64,000 bases of DNA from Flaviaestuariibacter flavus (GTDB lineage: Bacteria; Bacteroidota; Bacteroidia; Chitinophagales; Chitinophagaceae), in NCBI RefSeq assembly GCF_004337505.1, contig NZ_SJZI01000002.1, positions 62,001 through 126,000 of the forward strand. The letters are read 5' to 3'. A model generated the notes under the pieces. That model was not told where the DNA came from. It ran no database searches and saw only the letters and a list, made by a program, of their open reading frames with translations. Below are positions 25,876 to 33,855 of this stretch, piece by piece (position 1 is the stretch's first letter; the number at the start of each line of letters is the position of its first letter). The translations under genes were made by a program, and so were the position numbers.

Positions 25876-26636
25876 TATTCACTCCACTCCTTTAACAGCC
25901 TTGCCCCTTCCGATTTAATATGGGCGTCGTCGCCGGTGCGGTTGGGGAGGGCGGCCAGGCGCCGCAGGCAGTCGAGGGCGAGGTTGTCCTGGTCGTTCTT
26001 GTGATAGGCTTTTGCAAGCTCCAGGTAATTGAGGACAAAGTCCGGCTCCAGGGCGCGGGCGCGTTCGTAGCAACGGATGCTTTCGCTGACCGAAGCCGAG
26101 GGCAGCCCGCCGTAGACGATCTTCAGGGCTGCCTTTTCAAAAAGGCCCAGATTGTCTACTTCGTAGTTCCATTTACCGAGTACGTGCCAGGCGCGTGCGT
26201 GGTTCGGATTGAGCGCAAGCGCTTTTTCTATGAGGGTACGGATCTCTTTTACCGAGTTGACCTTATCGCGGCCGGACTGACTCATGGCCATGCGGCCGGT
26301 GGCCACGGCGAGGGCATAGTAGCCGTCGGCGCCGCCCGGGTTCACCTGCACCGCCCGCTGGGCATAGGACCTGCCGAGGCGGTAAAATTCCTGCTGGTGC
26401 AATTTCGCACCCTGGCGCTTGCCGATGCGGCTGCACAGCTCGCTGGCCTTCCAGAGCGCCTGGTAGTTGCCGGGATTTGTCCGTAGGGCGACCTTCAGGG
26501 TCTCAAATGCGCCAGCCTCGTTGAGCTGTGCTTCCTGGCGCTCGGCGAGCGCCACCAGCTCGCGGTCGTTGCCCTGCGCGCGGGCGCCGGCTGCCAGCAG
26601 CAGGTAATAGATTAAAAAGGTGAACAGGCGCTTCAT
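25875..26636 (-). CDS. Secreted TPR protein (RMDN-like)
   Basis: A 253-residue protein with a signal peptide (cleavage near GARAQ, about residue 21) and TPR-like helical pairs. The pattern NPNHARAWHVLGKWNYEVDNL and the ALEPDFVLNYLELAKAYHK repeat resemble the RMDN/FAM82 type of TPR domain found in bacteria and in mitochondrial proteins. Probably a periplasmic scaffold; partner unknown. It overlaps the upstream folB by 4 nt, so they are cotranscribed although no functional link to folate synthesis is apparent. Confidence 0.78.
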   Translation of the reverse strand: MKRLFTFLIYYLLLAAGARAQGNDRELVALAERQEAQLNEAGAFETLKVALRTNPGNYQALWKASELCSRIGKRQGAKLHQQEFYRLGRSYAQRAVQVNPGGADGYYALAVATGRMAMSQSGRDKVNSVKEIRTLIEKALALNPNHARAWHVLGKWNYEVDNLGLFEKAALKIVYGGLPSASVSESIRCYERARALEPDFVLNYLELAKAYHKNDQDNLALDCLRRLAALPNRTGDDAHIKSEGARLLKEWSE

Positions 26637-26998
26637 GCATCATAGGATTTAACGAGTGCGACCCCTACCGAGCCCGAGAAAGAAGGAATGGCCGGTGTTC
26701 GTTTGCGGATGCGAATTTCGAGGCGCTGCAGGCCGGAAAAAGAACCTTCCAGCGCCGTGGCGATCTGCTGGCAAAGCGTTTCCAGCAGGGCCTGGCGGCC
26801 ATCCATAATGCTTCTGATCAGTTCGTAAGCCTGCACGTAGTTGACCGTGTCTTCAAGGCCGGAAACCGGTACGCCCGCATCCATATCCAGGAACACATCC
26901 ACTTCAAAACCGTTGCCGGTCAGCGCCTCGCCTTCATAAACCCCATGGGGTGCATGAAAAAGCAGCCCTTCGAGGCTGATACGGAAATGGGATCTCAT
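26633..26998 (-). CDS. folB: Dihydroneopterin aldolase
   Basis: Cleaves dihydroneopterin to 6-hydroxymethyl-dihydropterin plus glycolaldehyde in folate biosynthesis. The 121 residues show GLLFHAPHGVYEGE near the start (conserved Glu), the VNYVQAYELI segment and the ETLCQQIATAL helix typical of FolB. TAAATTGC, a degenerate -7 element, lies 4 nt before the ATG. The TPR gene overlaps its stop by 4 nt. Confidence 0.93.
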   Translation of the reverse strand: MRSHFRISLEGLLFHAPHGVYEGEALTGNGFEVDVFLDMDAGVPVSGLEDTVNYVQAYELIRSIMDGRQALLETLCQQIATALEGSFSGLQRLEIRIRKRTPAIPSFSGSVGVALVKSYDA

Positions 26999-27043
26999 TA
27001 CAGCAATTTACCCAATAAGAGGGAATGTTCGATCTCCGATCTC

Positions 27044-27110
27044 GGATGTCTGATTTTTTAAGAAGACCCCAACCTTTGGCTACGATGATCAAACCCTAAA
27101 TCAGACATCC
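27044..27110. repeat. 13-bp inverted repeat spacer
   Basis: GGATGTCTGATTT at 27044-27056 pairs perfectly with AAATCAGACATCC at 27098-27110. It lies between folB and trxB and uses the same GATGTCTGAT vocabulary as the spacers at 35114 and 50715. Confidence 0.75.
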
Positions 27111-27124
27111 AACATCAGCAGTTC

Positions 27125-28072
27125 TCAGTGGAGTCCTTTCTCGGAGAGGTAGCGCTCGGCATCAAGGGCGGCCATGCAGCCCGAGCCGGCAGCCGTTACG
27201 GCCTGGCGGTAGATCTTGTCCTGCACGTCGCCGGCGGCGAAGACGCCTTCCACATTCGTTTTGGCGGAGCCGGGGATTGTTTTGATGTATCCCGCCTCGT
27301 CCATATCCAGCTGTCCCGCGAAAATGCCCGAGTTGGGCTCGTGACCGATGGCCACGAAGAACCCCCGGACCGGGATCTCGGTTTTTTCGTTGGTAGAGGT
27401 ATTGAGCAGGCGCACCGAATCAACGGTCTTTTCACCGAGGATCTCATCGGTCACGGAATTCCAGTAGATCTTGATATTGGGTGTGGCCTTCACGCGCTCC
27501 TGCATGATTTTGGAAGCACGCATTTCGTCGCGGCGCACGATCATGTGCACGGTCGAGCAAAGCTTGGAAAGATACAGCGCTTCCTCGGCTGCCGTGTCGC
27601 CGGCCCCGACGATCGCCACTTCTTTGCCGCGGAAGAAGAAGCCGTCGCAAACGGCGCAGGCACTCACGCCGTAGCCATTGAGGCGCATCTCGCTTTCGAG
27701 CCCGAGCCACTTGGCCGAGGCGCCGGTGGCGATGACGATGGCATCGGCCTCCATCTGCTTTTCCTCGTCGATCGTCACTTTGAACGGACGCGTTGAAAGG
27801 TCCACCGCGGTGGCAAGACCGTAACGCAGGTCGGCGCCCATGCGCTGCGCCTGCTTTTCGAAATGAATCATCAGCTCAGGGCCTTGCACGCCTTCGGGGA
27901 AGCCGGGAAAGTTTTCTACCTCGGTGGTGATGGTCAGCTGGCCACCGGGCTGGATGCCCTGGTATAGCACCGGCTTCAGTCCCGCCCGGGACGCATAAAT
28001 AGCGGCGGTATAGCCGGCCGGGCCGGATCCGATAATGAGCAGCTGTACTTTTTCGACGGTGTTCTTGTCCAT
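27125..28072 (-). CDS. trxB: Thioredoxin reductase
   Basis: A cytoplasmic NADPH-dependent flavoenzyme that reduces thioredoxin. The 315 residues carry the FAD-binding GSGPAGYTA (16-24), the redox-active Cys pair in SACAVCDG (Cys139 and Cys142), the NADPH-binding [14 protein letters not shown] near 157 and the [13 protein letters not shown] motif. The length and domain order match the low-molecular-weight bacterial enzyme. A TAAATTTG element lies 19 nt upstream. Confidence 0.97.
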   Translation of the reverse strand: MDKNTVEKVQLLIIGSGPAGYTAAIYASRAGLKPVLYQGIQPGGQLTITTEVENFPGFPEGVQGPELMIHFEKQAQRMGADLRYGLATAVDLSTRPFKVTIDEEKQMEADAIVIATGASAKWLGLESEMRLNGYGVSACAVCDGFFFRGKEVAIVGAGDTAAEEALYLSKLCSTVHMIVRRDEMRASKIMQERVKATPNIKIYWNSVTDEILGEKTVDSVRLLNTSTNEKTEIPVRGFFVAIGHEPNSGIFAGQLDMDEAGYIKTIPGSAKTNVEGVFAAGDVQDKIYRQAVTAAGSGCMAALDAERYLSEKGLH

Positions 28073-28091
28073 GAGATGATCGTTCGGGGGG

Positions 28092-28099
28092 CAAATTTA
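28092..28099 (-). promoter_or_regulatory. trxB -7 element
   Basis: TAAATTTG on the minus strand, 19 nt before the trxB start codon; identical to the gyrA element. Confidence 0.6.
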
Positions 28100-28170
28100 A
28101 TGGGCTGACAGCCTGCTGACGTAAAAGAAATAAACAGGGGTGGAAAAGCCTTGAACCTCCTGGGCCTTTC

Positions 28171-29052
28171 TTACCGGATGATAATCGTGCGGTATTGCGC
28201 GGCATAGCCGCCGAAGTAGCCGAGGGCGCCGTTGGAGATATTACTGAGCACGCGGGTAGGCGACGAGAAGGGGTTGCCCACCGATTGGTAGGTGTATTCC
28301 ATGGTGCGCCAGAAGTCGTAGGTGGCGCGATCGATATTGGCCAGCTTTACGGTCATCGTGTCGCCGATCCGGAAGGCACGCTCCTCGAAGCCGTCGGAGC
28401 TGTTGCGGTCAATGCCGGGATCGATGGGGAGCGTATAAGTAGTGCCGTCTACCACCAGGTCGTCGAACACCGAGTTGCGGCCCGGCCAGTAGGGTTCGCT
28501 GTTGCGGCGGGTCCAGTAGCGGCCGTAATCGCCATAGCCCGGCGGATCGGTCACCTTTCCCATGATCTGTACTTTGCCATCGGAGCTGTCGCGCGGGTGC
28601 GGCCGCCACCAGAGCGAGTCGATCCGCTTGGTGATCGCGGGAATGCGCGTCTGTGCCGTGTATTCCTCACCGTCGGCGATAATGCGTAGGGAGTAGTCCG
28701 TTTGCAGTTGCCCCAGCAAGATATTACCCAGGCTGGAGGAGTCGACGGTGTAAAAGGAAACGAAATAGTTTGTGGTATCCGCCCGCACGGTATACTCCCG
28801 CAGGCGGTAGGTGCCGGTACCATTGGAGATCTCCACGGTGGCGCCATGCACAAAAGAATTGGCCAATAGCTCGGGGCTGAAGGTGGAAAAATAATGAAGC
28901 GAGCGCGTGAGGAAAACCAGCGGTGGCTGGCCGTTTTCGATGGTGGCTTCCACCACCAGTTTCGGCGCTGCGTCCTGCAGGGGAAAGTCGACATTCTTTT
29001 CGCAGCCGGCGAGAAGGGTGGCGCCGAGCAGCAGGAAGAAGAGGTGTTTCAT
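28171..29052 (-). CDS. DUF4249 lipoprotein
   Basis: A 293-residue lipoprotein; the lipobox is LLAGC with the acylated Cys at residue 17. The body (FPLQDAAPKLVVEATIENGQPPLVFLTRS..., TDYSLRIIADGEEYTAQTRIPA) matches DUF4249, a beta-rich family usually encoded beside a TonB-dependent receptor and thought to work with it at the outer membrane. Here the adjacent genes are trxB and rpoD, so its receptor is missing locally; the only receptor in the window is at 44968-47319. TAACTTTA lies 5 nt upstream of the ATG. Confidence 0.85.
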   Translation of the reverse strand: MKHLFFLLLGATLLAGCEKNVDFPLQDAAPKLVVEATIENGQPPLVFLTRSLHYFSTFSPELLANSFVHGATVEISNGTGTYRLREYTVRADTTNYFVSFYTVDSSSLGNILLGQLQTDYSLRIIADGEEYTAQTRIPAITKRIDSLWWRPHPRDSSDGKVQIMGKVTDPPGYGDYGRYWTRRNSEPYWPGRNSVFDDLVVDGTTYTLPIDPGIDRNSSDGFEERAFRIGDTMTVKLANIDRATYDFWRTMEYTYQSVGNPFSSPTRVLSNISNGALGYFGGYAAQYRTIIIR

Positions 29053-29080
29053 TGCAGTAAAGTTACGTCAATCGGATTTC

Positions 29081-29227
29081 GTGAATCGTGAATCGTCAAT
29101 CGGAATGCGGACGCAGCTCGTGAACCGTGAACTGTGAGCGGCCGCTTGCGCCAGATACAAAGAACGTCCCGCTTTTGGCGGGACGTTCTTTGTTTTGCAC
29201 ATCGAGAATTCTCGATTCACGATTGAT
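29081..29227. repeat. Inverted-repeat spacer with 7-nt period arms
   Basis: The left arm has 7-mers GTGAATC, GTGAATC, GTCAATC (29081-29101) and GTGAACC, GTGAACT, GTGAGCG (29120-29140). The right arm GATTCAC, GATTGAT ends at 29227, next to the rpoD stop. AATCGTGAATCG (29084-29095) pairs with CGATTCACGATT (29213-29224). A 15-bp terminator hairpin lies between the arms. Confidence 0.85.
29158..29192. terminator. rpoD terminator
   Basis: A perfect 15-bp stem CAAAGAACGTCCCGC/GCGGGACGTTCTTTG with loop TTTTG and U-rich flanks. Its stem core is identical to the terminator at 44887-44925. Confidence 0.9.
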
Positions 29228-29230
29228 GTC

Positions 29231-30088
29231 TTATCCGAGATACGCCTTCAGCGCATTGCTGTAGCGGGCCTTCTGGAGGCGCTTGATGGCGCGCTCCTTG
29301 ATCTGGCGGATACGCTCCTTGGTAAGGTCGTATTTCTGCCCGATCTGCTCGATGGTAACGCCGTTCTCGCCGTCGAGGCCGAAGTAGGCATTTACGATCT
29401 CGGCTTCACGGGGCGACAGCGACTTGAGCACCCGGCGGATCTCCGCGCGGAGCGAGTCTTTCATCACATCGTCGTCGGTATCGTCGGAGCCTTCCAGCAG
29501 GTCGCCCATGGCCACGTCTTCCGCCTCGTGCACCGGGGCATCAAGGGAAGTGTGGCGGGTATTGCTTTGGAAGATGTTGTTGATCTCGGTCTCGCTCATC
29601 TCGAGAATGTCTGCAAGCTCTTCGGTGCTCGGCTCCCGCTCATGCTCCTGCTCGAACGCCATGTAAGCCTTGTTGGCCTTGTTGTAGGTGCCGATCTTGT
29701 TCTGGGGCAGGCGCACCAGGCGACCTTGCTCGGCCAGGGCCTGGAGGATCGACTGGCGGATCCACCAAACGGCATAGGAGATGAATTTAAAGCCCTTCGT
29801 TTCGTCGAAGCGCTGGGCCGCCTTAATGAGGCCGAGGTTGCCCTCGTTGATGAGGTCGGAAAGCGACAGGCCCTGGTGCTGGTACTGTTTGGCCACCGAC
29901 ACCACGAAGCGCAGGTTGGCCTGCACCAGCTTGTCGAGCGCCCGCTGGTCGCCCATTTTGATCCGCTGGGCGAGGGTGGTTTCCTCTTCCGGCGTGATCA
30001 TCGGGATCTTGGAGATCTCCTGGAGGTATTTTTCAACGGCTTGCGAATCCCTGTTGGTAATCTGGGTAGCAATCTTAAGTTGCCTCAT
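29231..30088 (-). CDS. rpoD: Primary RNA polymerase sigma factor
   Basis: The housekeeping sigma-70 factor, in the short Bacteroidota form (285 residues, no long region 1.1 or non-conserved insert). Region 1.2 is at the N-terminus, region 2 near 75-120 (LINEGNLGLIKAAQRFD, FISYAVWWIRQSI), region 3 near 130-190, and region 4 near 225-280 with the helix-turn-helix TIEQIGQKYDLTKERIRQI. Sigma factors of this phylum recognise TTTG/TAnnTTTG promoters, in line with the elements found here. Its own promoter lies about 100 nt upstream. Confidence 0.97.
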   Translation of the reverse strand: MRQLKIATQITNRDSQAVEKYLQEISKIPMITPEEETTLAQRIKMGDQRALDKLVQANLRFVVSVAKQYQHQGLSLSDLINEGNLGLIKAAQRFDETKGFKFISYAVWWIRQSILQALAEQGRLVRLPQNKIGTYNKANKAYMAFEQEHEREPSTEELADILEMSETEINNIFQSNTRHTSLDAPVHEAEDVAMGDLLEGSDDTDDDVMKDSLRAEIRRVLKSLSPREAEIVNAYFGLDGENGVTIEQIGQKYDLTKERIRQIKERAIKRLQKARYSNALKAYLG

Positions 30089-30188
30089 AGTGTATTATTC
30101 CTTGCGTTTAGATATTGAACGATGAAGAGCTGTGCCTGTTGCAAAGAGCTGCGTAAAAGCCGGGTTAAAACTTTTTTGGCACTGTCTG

Positions 30189-30219
30189 CAAAAGTAAGCC
30201 GGAAAAATGAATTTGCATA
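30189..30219 (-). promoter_or_regulatory. rpoD promoter
   Basis: Minus strand: TATG at 30216-30219 (3 of 4 matches to TTTG), a 19-bp spacer, then a perfect TACTTTTG at 30189-30196. It gives a 5' leader of roughly 95 nt. Confidence 0.7.
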
Positions 30220-30330
30220 ACCTTTTTCCTTATATTATGCGCAGCAAAAACTGTACTACGCTCCGGAAAGCCTTTCTAAGCTTGTGTTAAGCCCGGATCC
30301 GGGAATTTATACACGCCGGTCGGCGGTTAT

Positions 30331-31620
30331 TCACATTTTTACGGGGCTGGCATCCTTTTTACGCGCCAGCAAAATCCAGCCAATGGCGCCCGTGAGCACC
30401 AGTCCCACGGCGATGAGCTCGGCCTGTGAAGGACGCATACCCAGGAAATCGATCCGGTTGTTGACGCGGATCGTCTCCACCAGGAAGCGTTCGATCCCGT
30501 TTACAATCAGGTAAAGGCAAAAAAGGCCACCCGCGGGTCGCACCCGCTTGCGCAGGCTCCACAGGAGGAAAAAGAGGCCGGTGCCCGCCAGGAGCTCGTA
30601 CAGCGGCGTCGGGAACACCGGTATCGGCAGCCCGTTGCAATACTGCTTGTCGGTGCAGCCGGCAAGCGGCACGCCATCTTCATTAACGTTGTGCGGGTAG
30701 TTGTACGCGAAGAACCAGTCGGGCAGGAAGCCGGGCCCGCGGAAGGAAGCATGCTGGGGCACACCATCGTACTCGCGCCAGCGCGAGCGCATATAGGGCG
30801 CATAGGTTCCGAGGGCACGCTCGTAGTCGCCGGGTTGCGCTGCCACAACCTTGTTGTTGGCATCGATGGTATAAGCCGAGTTGTAAATGCCCCAGTCGCC
30901 GTCGCCCGACACCTGGCAGCCGATCCGTCCTACCGCGTAGGCGATCATGAGTGCGGGTGCGATGGCATCGGCAAGGTGCCGCACCGGGATCCGGTGCTTC
31001 TTTGCATACCAGATGATGGCCGCGCCGGCACAGATCAGACCGCCATAAAATGTGAGTCCCGCCGGGGTAAAATACGCAGCCGGGTTTTTCAGGAAGTCGC
31101 CCCAGTTTTCAAAAATGTCGAAGAGCTTTGCACCCAGCAGGCCAAACACGAGCGCCAGCACCGTGAACTCCCCTACCCGGTCGTGGGGCCAGATTCGGAC
31201 CGTACGGCGTTCCGGCGTCGGCAACTTCTGCTTGTTTTTTTCGTGCCACTTCATATAGGCCATCCCGGCGCCGAGCAGTAAACCGATCAACAGGTTGCCG
31301 GCGCCCGAAAAGATGTAGGCCTGCGGGTTGTCCAGCGCATTGCCGATGGTGAAGAGCCCGCCCAGCTTAAAGCCGATCAGGAACCCGAGAATAAAGTTGG
31401 TGATCAGCTCCAGCGGTTTTGCCGGCTCCCCTACCAGCATCGTTTGCTCTGTCGGCTGCAGCAGGCCATCGGCGCCCTTACGACGCAACTCGCGGCTCAG
31501 CAGGGCAGCCCCGATAAGAAAGGAGATGGCGACGAAAAAGCCGAATGAGTTCACGACCATCAGCCCCCGCAGCTCGATGCCGAACAGATCGCGGAAGGCG
31601 TAGTAGAGGTTGGGATACAT
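30331..31620 (-). CDS. lgt: Prolipoprotein diacylglyceryl transferase
   Basis: Transfers diacylglycerol from phosphatidylglycerol to the lipobox cysteine of prolipoproteins at the inner membrane. The 429 residues form at least seven membrane helices; the family signature is GRIGCQVSGDGDWG, and the ERFLVETIRVNNR region follows. It is longer than the E. coli enzyme because of an insertion around 115-150 and a periplasmic-loop insertion around 255-310, both common in Bacteroidota. The ATG lies 6 nt after TATTTTCG. Several lipoproteins in the window are its likely substrates. Confidence 0.95.
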   Translation of the reverse strand: MYPNLYYAFRDLFGIELRGLMVVNSFGFFVAISFLIGAALLSRELRRKGADGLLQPTEQTMLVGEPAKPLELITNFILGFLIGFKLGGLFTIGNALDNPQAYIFSGAGNLLIGLLLGAGMAYMKWHEKNKQKLPTPERRTVRIWPHDRVGEFTVLALVFGLLGAKLFDIFENWGDFLKNPAAYFTPAGLTFYGGLICAGAAIIWYAKKHRIPVRHLADAIAPALMIAYAVGRIGCQVSGDGDWGIYNSAYTIDANNKVVAAQPGDYERALGTYAPYMRSRWREYDGVPQHASFRGPGFLPDWFFAYNYPHNVNEDGVPLAGCTDKQYCNGLPIPVFPTPLYELLAGTGLFFLLWSLRKRVRPAGGLFCLYLIVNGIERFLVETIRVNNRIDFLGMRPSQAELIAVGLVLTGAIGWILLARKKDASPVKM

Positions 31621-31637
31621 AGGCTGCGAAAATAGTT

Positions 31638-31669
31638 GATTGGTTAATTGCGCTATTGGTTAATTGGTA
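31638..31669. repeat. 8-nt period repeat
   Basis: Four 8-mers GATTGGTT, AATTGCGC, TATTGGTT, AATTGGTA between lgt and the bacilliredoxin gene, overlapping the start region upstream of lgt. Confidence 0.7.
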
Positions 31670-31700
31670 AAGGGGCACATCCTTCGCCCTGCTTCAAAGC

Positions 31701-31728
31701 AAAAGGCACCGCGATGCGATGCCTTTTT
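31701..31728 (-). terminator. Terminator of the bacilliredoxin gene
   Basis: On the minus strand, AAAAAGGCATCGC and GCGGTGCCTTTT form a stem with one G-T pair and a U-rich 3' side, 31 nt after the stop. Confidence 0.75.
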
Positions 31729-31758
31729 GGAATGCTATGGGTGCGTCTTTCCGCGTTA

Positions 31759-32175
31759 TTAATTGCAGTACTGCTCGAAGGCGGAGATGAGGTTGCTCGC
31801 GATCATCTGCGCGGAGCGGCCTTCGATCTGGTGGCGCTCGATATAGTGTACGAGCTCACCGTTCTTGAACAGCGCGATCGCCGGCGAAGACGGGGGGTAC
31901 GGAAGCAGGTGCTGGCGCACGGCCTGTACTGCCTCGGTATCGAAGCCGGCGAAAGAAGTCGTCAGGAAGTCGGGCTTCTTGCTGGCATTGTGTACGGCCA
32001 TCAGCACACCCGGGCGGGCGGTGCCGGCGGAGCAGCCGCATACAGAGTTGATCATGACGAGCGTGGTGCCTTCTTTTTTTATCTGGTTCTCTACGTCGTC
32101 GCGGTTGAGGAGCTCGGCGAAACCATTTTCAGTGAGCTCTTCCTTCATCGGTTGTACTATCTCTACAGGATACAT
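31759..32175 (-). CDS. BrxA/BrxB-family bacilliredoxin
   Basis: A thioredoxin-fold protein of 138 residues that, in related bacteria, removes bacillithiol from S-bacillithiolated proteins. The redox motif is CGC (NSVCGCSAG, Cys46-Gly-Cys48), diagnostic of the YphP/YqiW family. The start MYPVEIVQPM fits the family; a longer open frame to 32328 does not. TACCTTTG lies 16 nt upstream. Its presence is consistent with use of bacillithiol-type low-molecular-weight thiols, but no biosynthesis genes are in this window. Confidence 0.9.
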   Translation of the reverse strand: MYPVEIVQPMKEELTENGFAELLNRDDVENQIKKEGTTLVMINSVCGCSAGTARPGVLMAVHNASKKPDFLTTSFAGFDTEAVQAVRQHLLPYPPSSPAIALFKNGELVHYIERHQIEGRSAQMIASNLISAFEQYCN

Positions 32176-32191
32176 TGTTCGGTAATTTTTG

Positions 32192-32199
32192 CAAAGGTA
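32192..32199 (-). promoter_or_regulatory. -7 element of bacilliredoxin gene
   Basis: TACCTTTG on the minus strand, 16 nt before the ATG. Confidence 0.55.
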
Positions 32200-32274
32200 G
32201 GGAACAGACAAGAATGCAGCAGAACCTGCGCCGGCGGGACATTCTGTCATATTTAATGTTGCAACAATGACATG

Positions 32275-32307
32275 TTGTCCGGAAAAAAGCGGGTGGAATA
32301 CAGTTTG
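32275..32307 (+). promoter_or_regulatory. hsp20 promoter
   Basis: TTG at 32275-32277, a 21-bp spacer, then TACAGTTTG at 32299-32307, a TA-N3-TTTG variant, 50 nt before the ATG. Confidence 0.55.
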
Positions 32308-32357
32308 ACTTACAGCGGACACAATCAATCTCTGAAAATCAAAAAAAACGAATAGCT

Positions 32358-32801
32358 ATGACACTTGTACGCAATCATTATCGTCCTGTTTCCAACAGCG
32401 CTTTTAACACTCTGTTCGACAACTTTTTCGCCCCCCATGCGTCTATATTGAGTAACAACGCCACCGCAACACGCAGCACCATCCCGGTGAATGTGCGGGA
32501 AACGGAAAACGCTTACCTCCTGGATGTTGTTGCACCTGGTTTTGCGAAAGAAGATTTTTCCATCAACCTCGATCAGAGTACGCTGACGGTTTCGGTGGAC
32601 AAGAAAAGTGAAGGAGAAGTGAAAACAGAAAAGTTCCTTCGCAGCGAATACAAATTTGCCTCTTTCAAACGTTCTTTTACTTTGGATGAAAGCATTGATG
32701 GAAGCGCCGTTTCAGCACAATATGTTAATGGTGTTCTGACCTTAAACCTTCCGAAGAAGGCTGAAGTCAAACCTTCCGTAAAACAAATCGAAATTCAGTA
32801 A
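32358..32801 (+). CDS. Hsp20/alpha-crystallin small heat-shock protein
   Basis: A 147-residue ATP-independent holdase chaperone. The N-terminal segment is short and aromatic (SAFNTLFDNFFAPH), the alpha-crystallin domain spans about 40-135 (IPVNVRETENAYLLDVVAPGFAKEDFSINLDQSTLTVS, FKRSFTLDESIDGSAVSAQYVNGVLTLNLPK), and the C-terminal tail provides VKQIEIQ for oligomer contacts. The start region lies 50 nt after a promoter with a good TTG-N21-TA match. A strong terminator follows. Confidence 0.95.
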   Translation: MTLVRNHYRPVSNSAFNTLFDNFFAPHASILSNNATATRSTIPVNVRETENAYLLDVVAPGFAKEDFSINLDQSTLTVSVDKKSEGEVKTEKFLRSEYKFASFKRSFTLDESIDGSAVSAQYVNGVLTLNLPKKAEVKPSVKQIEIQ

Positions 32802-32849
32802 GCGTTCGCGCTACGTTATATTTTTCTCATAAGCAGTTGGTTTTGGTTT

Positions 32850-32879
32850 AAAGCCCGGTGTGTCTACACCGGGCTTTTT
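32850..32879. terminator. hsp20 terminator, convergent
   Basis: A 12-bp perfect stem AAAGCCCGGTGT/ACACCGGGCTTT with a 4-nt loop, then TT and C, between hsp20 and the esterase gene. Confidence 0.9.
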
Positions 32880-32884
32880 CTTGC

Positions 32885-33769
32885 TCAGGGGTGCCGTTCC
32901 TGTGGTGAGTTAAGTAATCGTAGTGCATTGATCAGTGCCGGGTGCAAGATCGTTGCATGGTCTTCTGCTGGCAGGTAATCGAAAAATACCTGCACGGCGG
33001 GGCTTTTTGTTTTCGCGATTTTTTCCGCAAGCAGGTTGACGTCTACTTCCATCACGCGGGGCTGATCGCCCGGCGTAAGTCCCTCCTTTCCTACCCCGAT
33101 ATAGACCGAGAGCGGTTGGCGGAAGCCAGGCTGCAGCAAGGCGGGCTGTCGTTGTAGCAGCGAGCCGTTGTCCCACCACAGGCTCGGACTAACGATGATA
33201 TAGCGATCGAAAAGACCCGGTTTTGAAAAAAGAATTTCCGTAGCCAGGAGTCCGCCGAGCGATTGCCCGATCAGCGTCCGCGAAGCGGAAATGCGGTACT
33301 GACTTGCAATGTAGGGCTGCAGCTCTTTTTCTATAAAAGCAATAAAGCGGGCCGATTGCCCCGAAGTTGGATAGCGTTCCCGGTCTTTTTCGATGCTCGT
33401 CGGGTACGTGAAATCGCGGCGGCGGTCTACCGTCGCGATGCCGACTACAATGGACTTCGGTACCCGTTGGATCCAGGGAAAACTATAGTATTGATACAAT
33501 CCGGCAACATGGATAAAGTCTTCATCAGCAGAGCCGTCGAGCAGGTAAACCACCGGGTAGGTGATCGTGTCACTTGCGTTATAGCCTTCCGGGAGATAGA
33601 TATTGAGTGTGCGGTTTTCGGAAAGCACTGTGGAGCGGATAGTTCTTGTCACACCCAGCACAAAAGGTCGTTCGCCGCTCTTGGGTTGCTGAGCGTTTAC
33701 AGTCAGCGTTGCCATTGCCAGGACGGCAATCCATAATTTCTGCGGCGGAAAACTTCTTAACGGTTTCAT
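32885..33769 (-). CDS. Secreted alpha/beta-hydrolase esterase (IroE/esterase D-like)
   Basis: A 294-residue serine hydrolase. The N-terminus has a signal peptide (AVLAMATLTVNAQ, cleavage near 27). The nucleophile elbow is IGQSLGG, the Asp/Glu comes later in the fold and the catalytic His is probably in PAEDHATI near 275. The overall layout (VVYLLDGS, HVAGLYQYYSF, IVVGIATVDRRRDFTYP) is that of the putative-esterase family that includes IroE-type siderophore esterases. The start at 33769 was chosen because the signal peptide begins there; the open frame extends to 33862. Substrate not certain. Confidence 0.85.
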   Translation of the reverse strand: MKPLRSFPPQKLWIAVLAMATLTVNAQQPKSGERPFVLGVTRTIRSTVLSENRTLNIYLPEGYNASDTITYPVVYLLDGSADEDFIHVAGLYQYYSFPWIQRVPKSIVVGIATVDRRRDFTYPTSIEKDRERYPTSGQSARFIAFIEKELQPYIASQYRISASRTLIGQSLGGLLATEILFSKPGLFDRYIIVSPSLWWDNGSLLQRQPALLQPGFRQPLSVYIGVGKEGLTPGDQPRVMEVDVNLLAEKIAKTKSPAVQVFFDYLPAEDHATILHPALINALRLLNSPQERHP

Positions 33770-33855
33770 GATGCCGTCGAAGATACTGGCGCAATGCCTG
33801 CTTTGCGCAAGCGATACACATCTGGTGGCCTGCGTATCCGTAATTTCGTGCCGCC

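Noticed and set aside
30089..30330. Possible tRNA or small RNA between rpoD and lgt
   Set aside because: No cloverleaf, no CCA end and no terminator-like end was found; only the rpoD promoter is supported.
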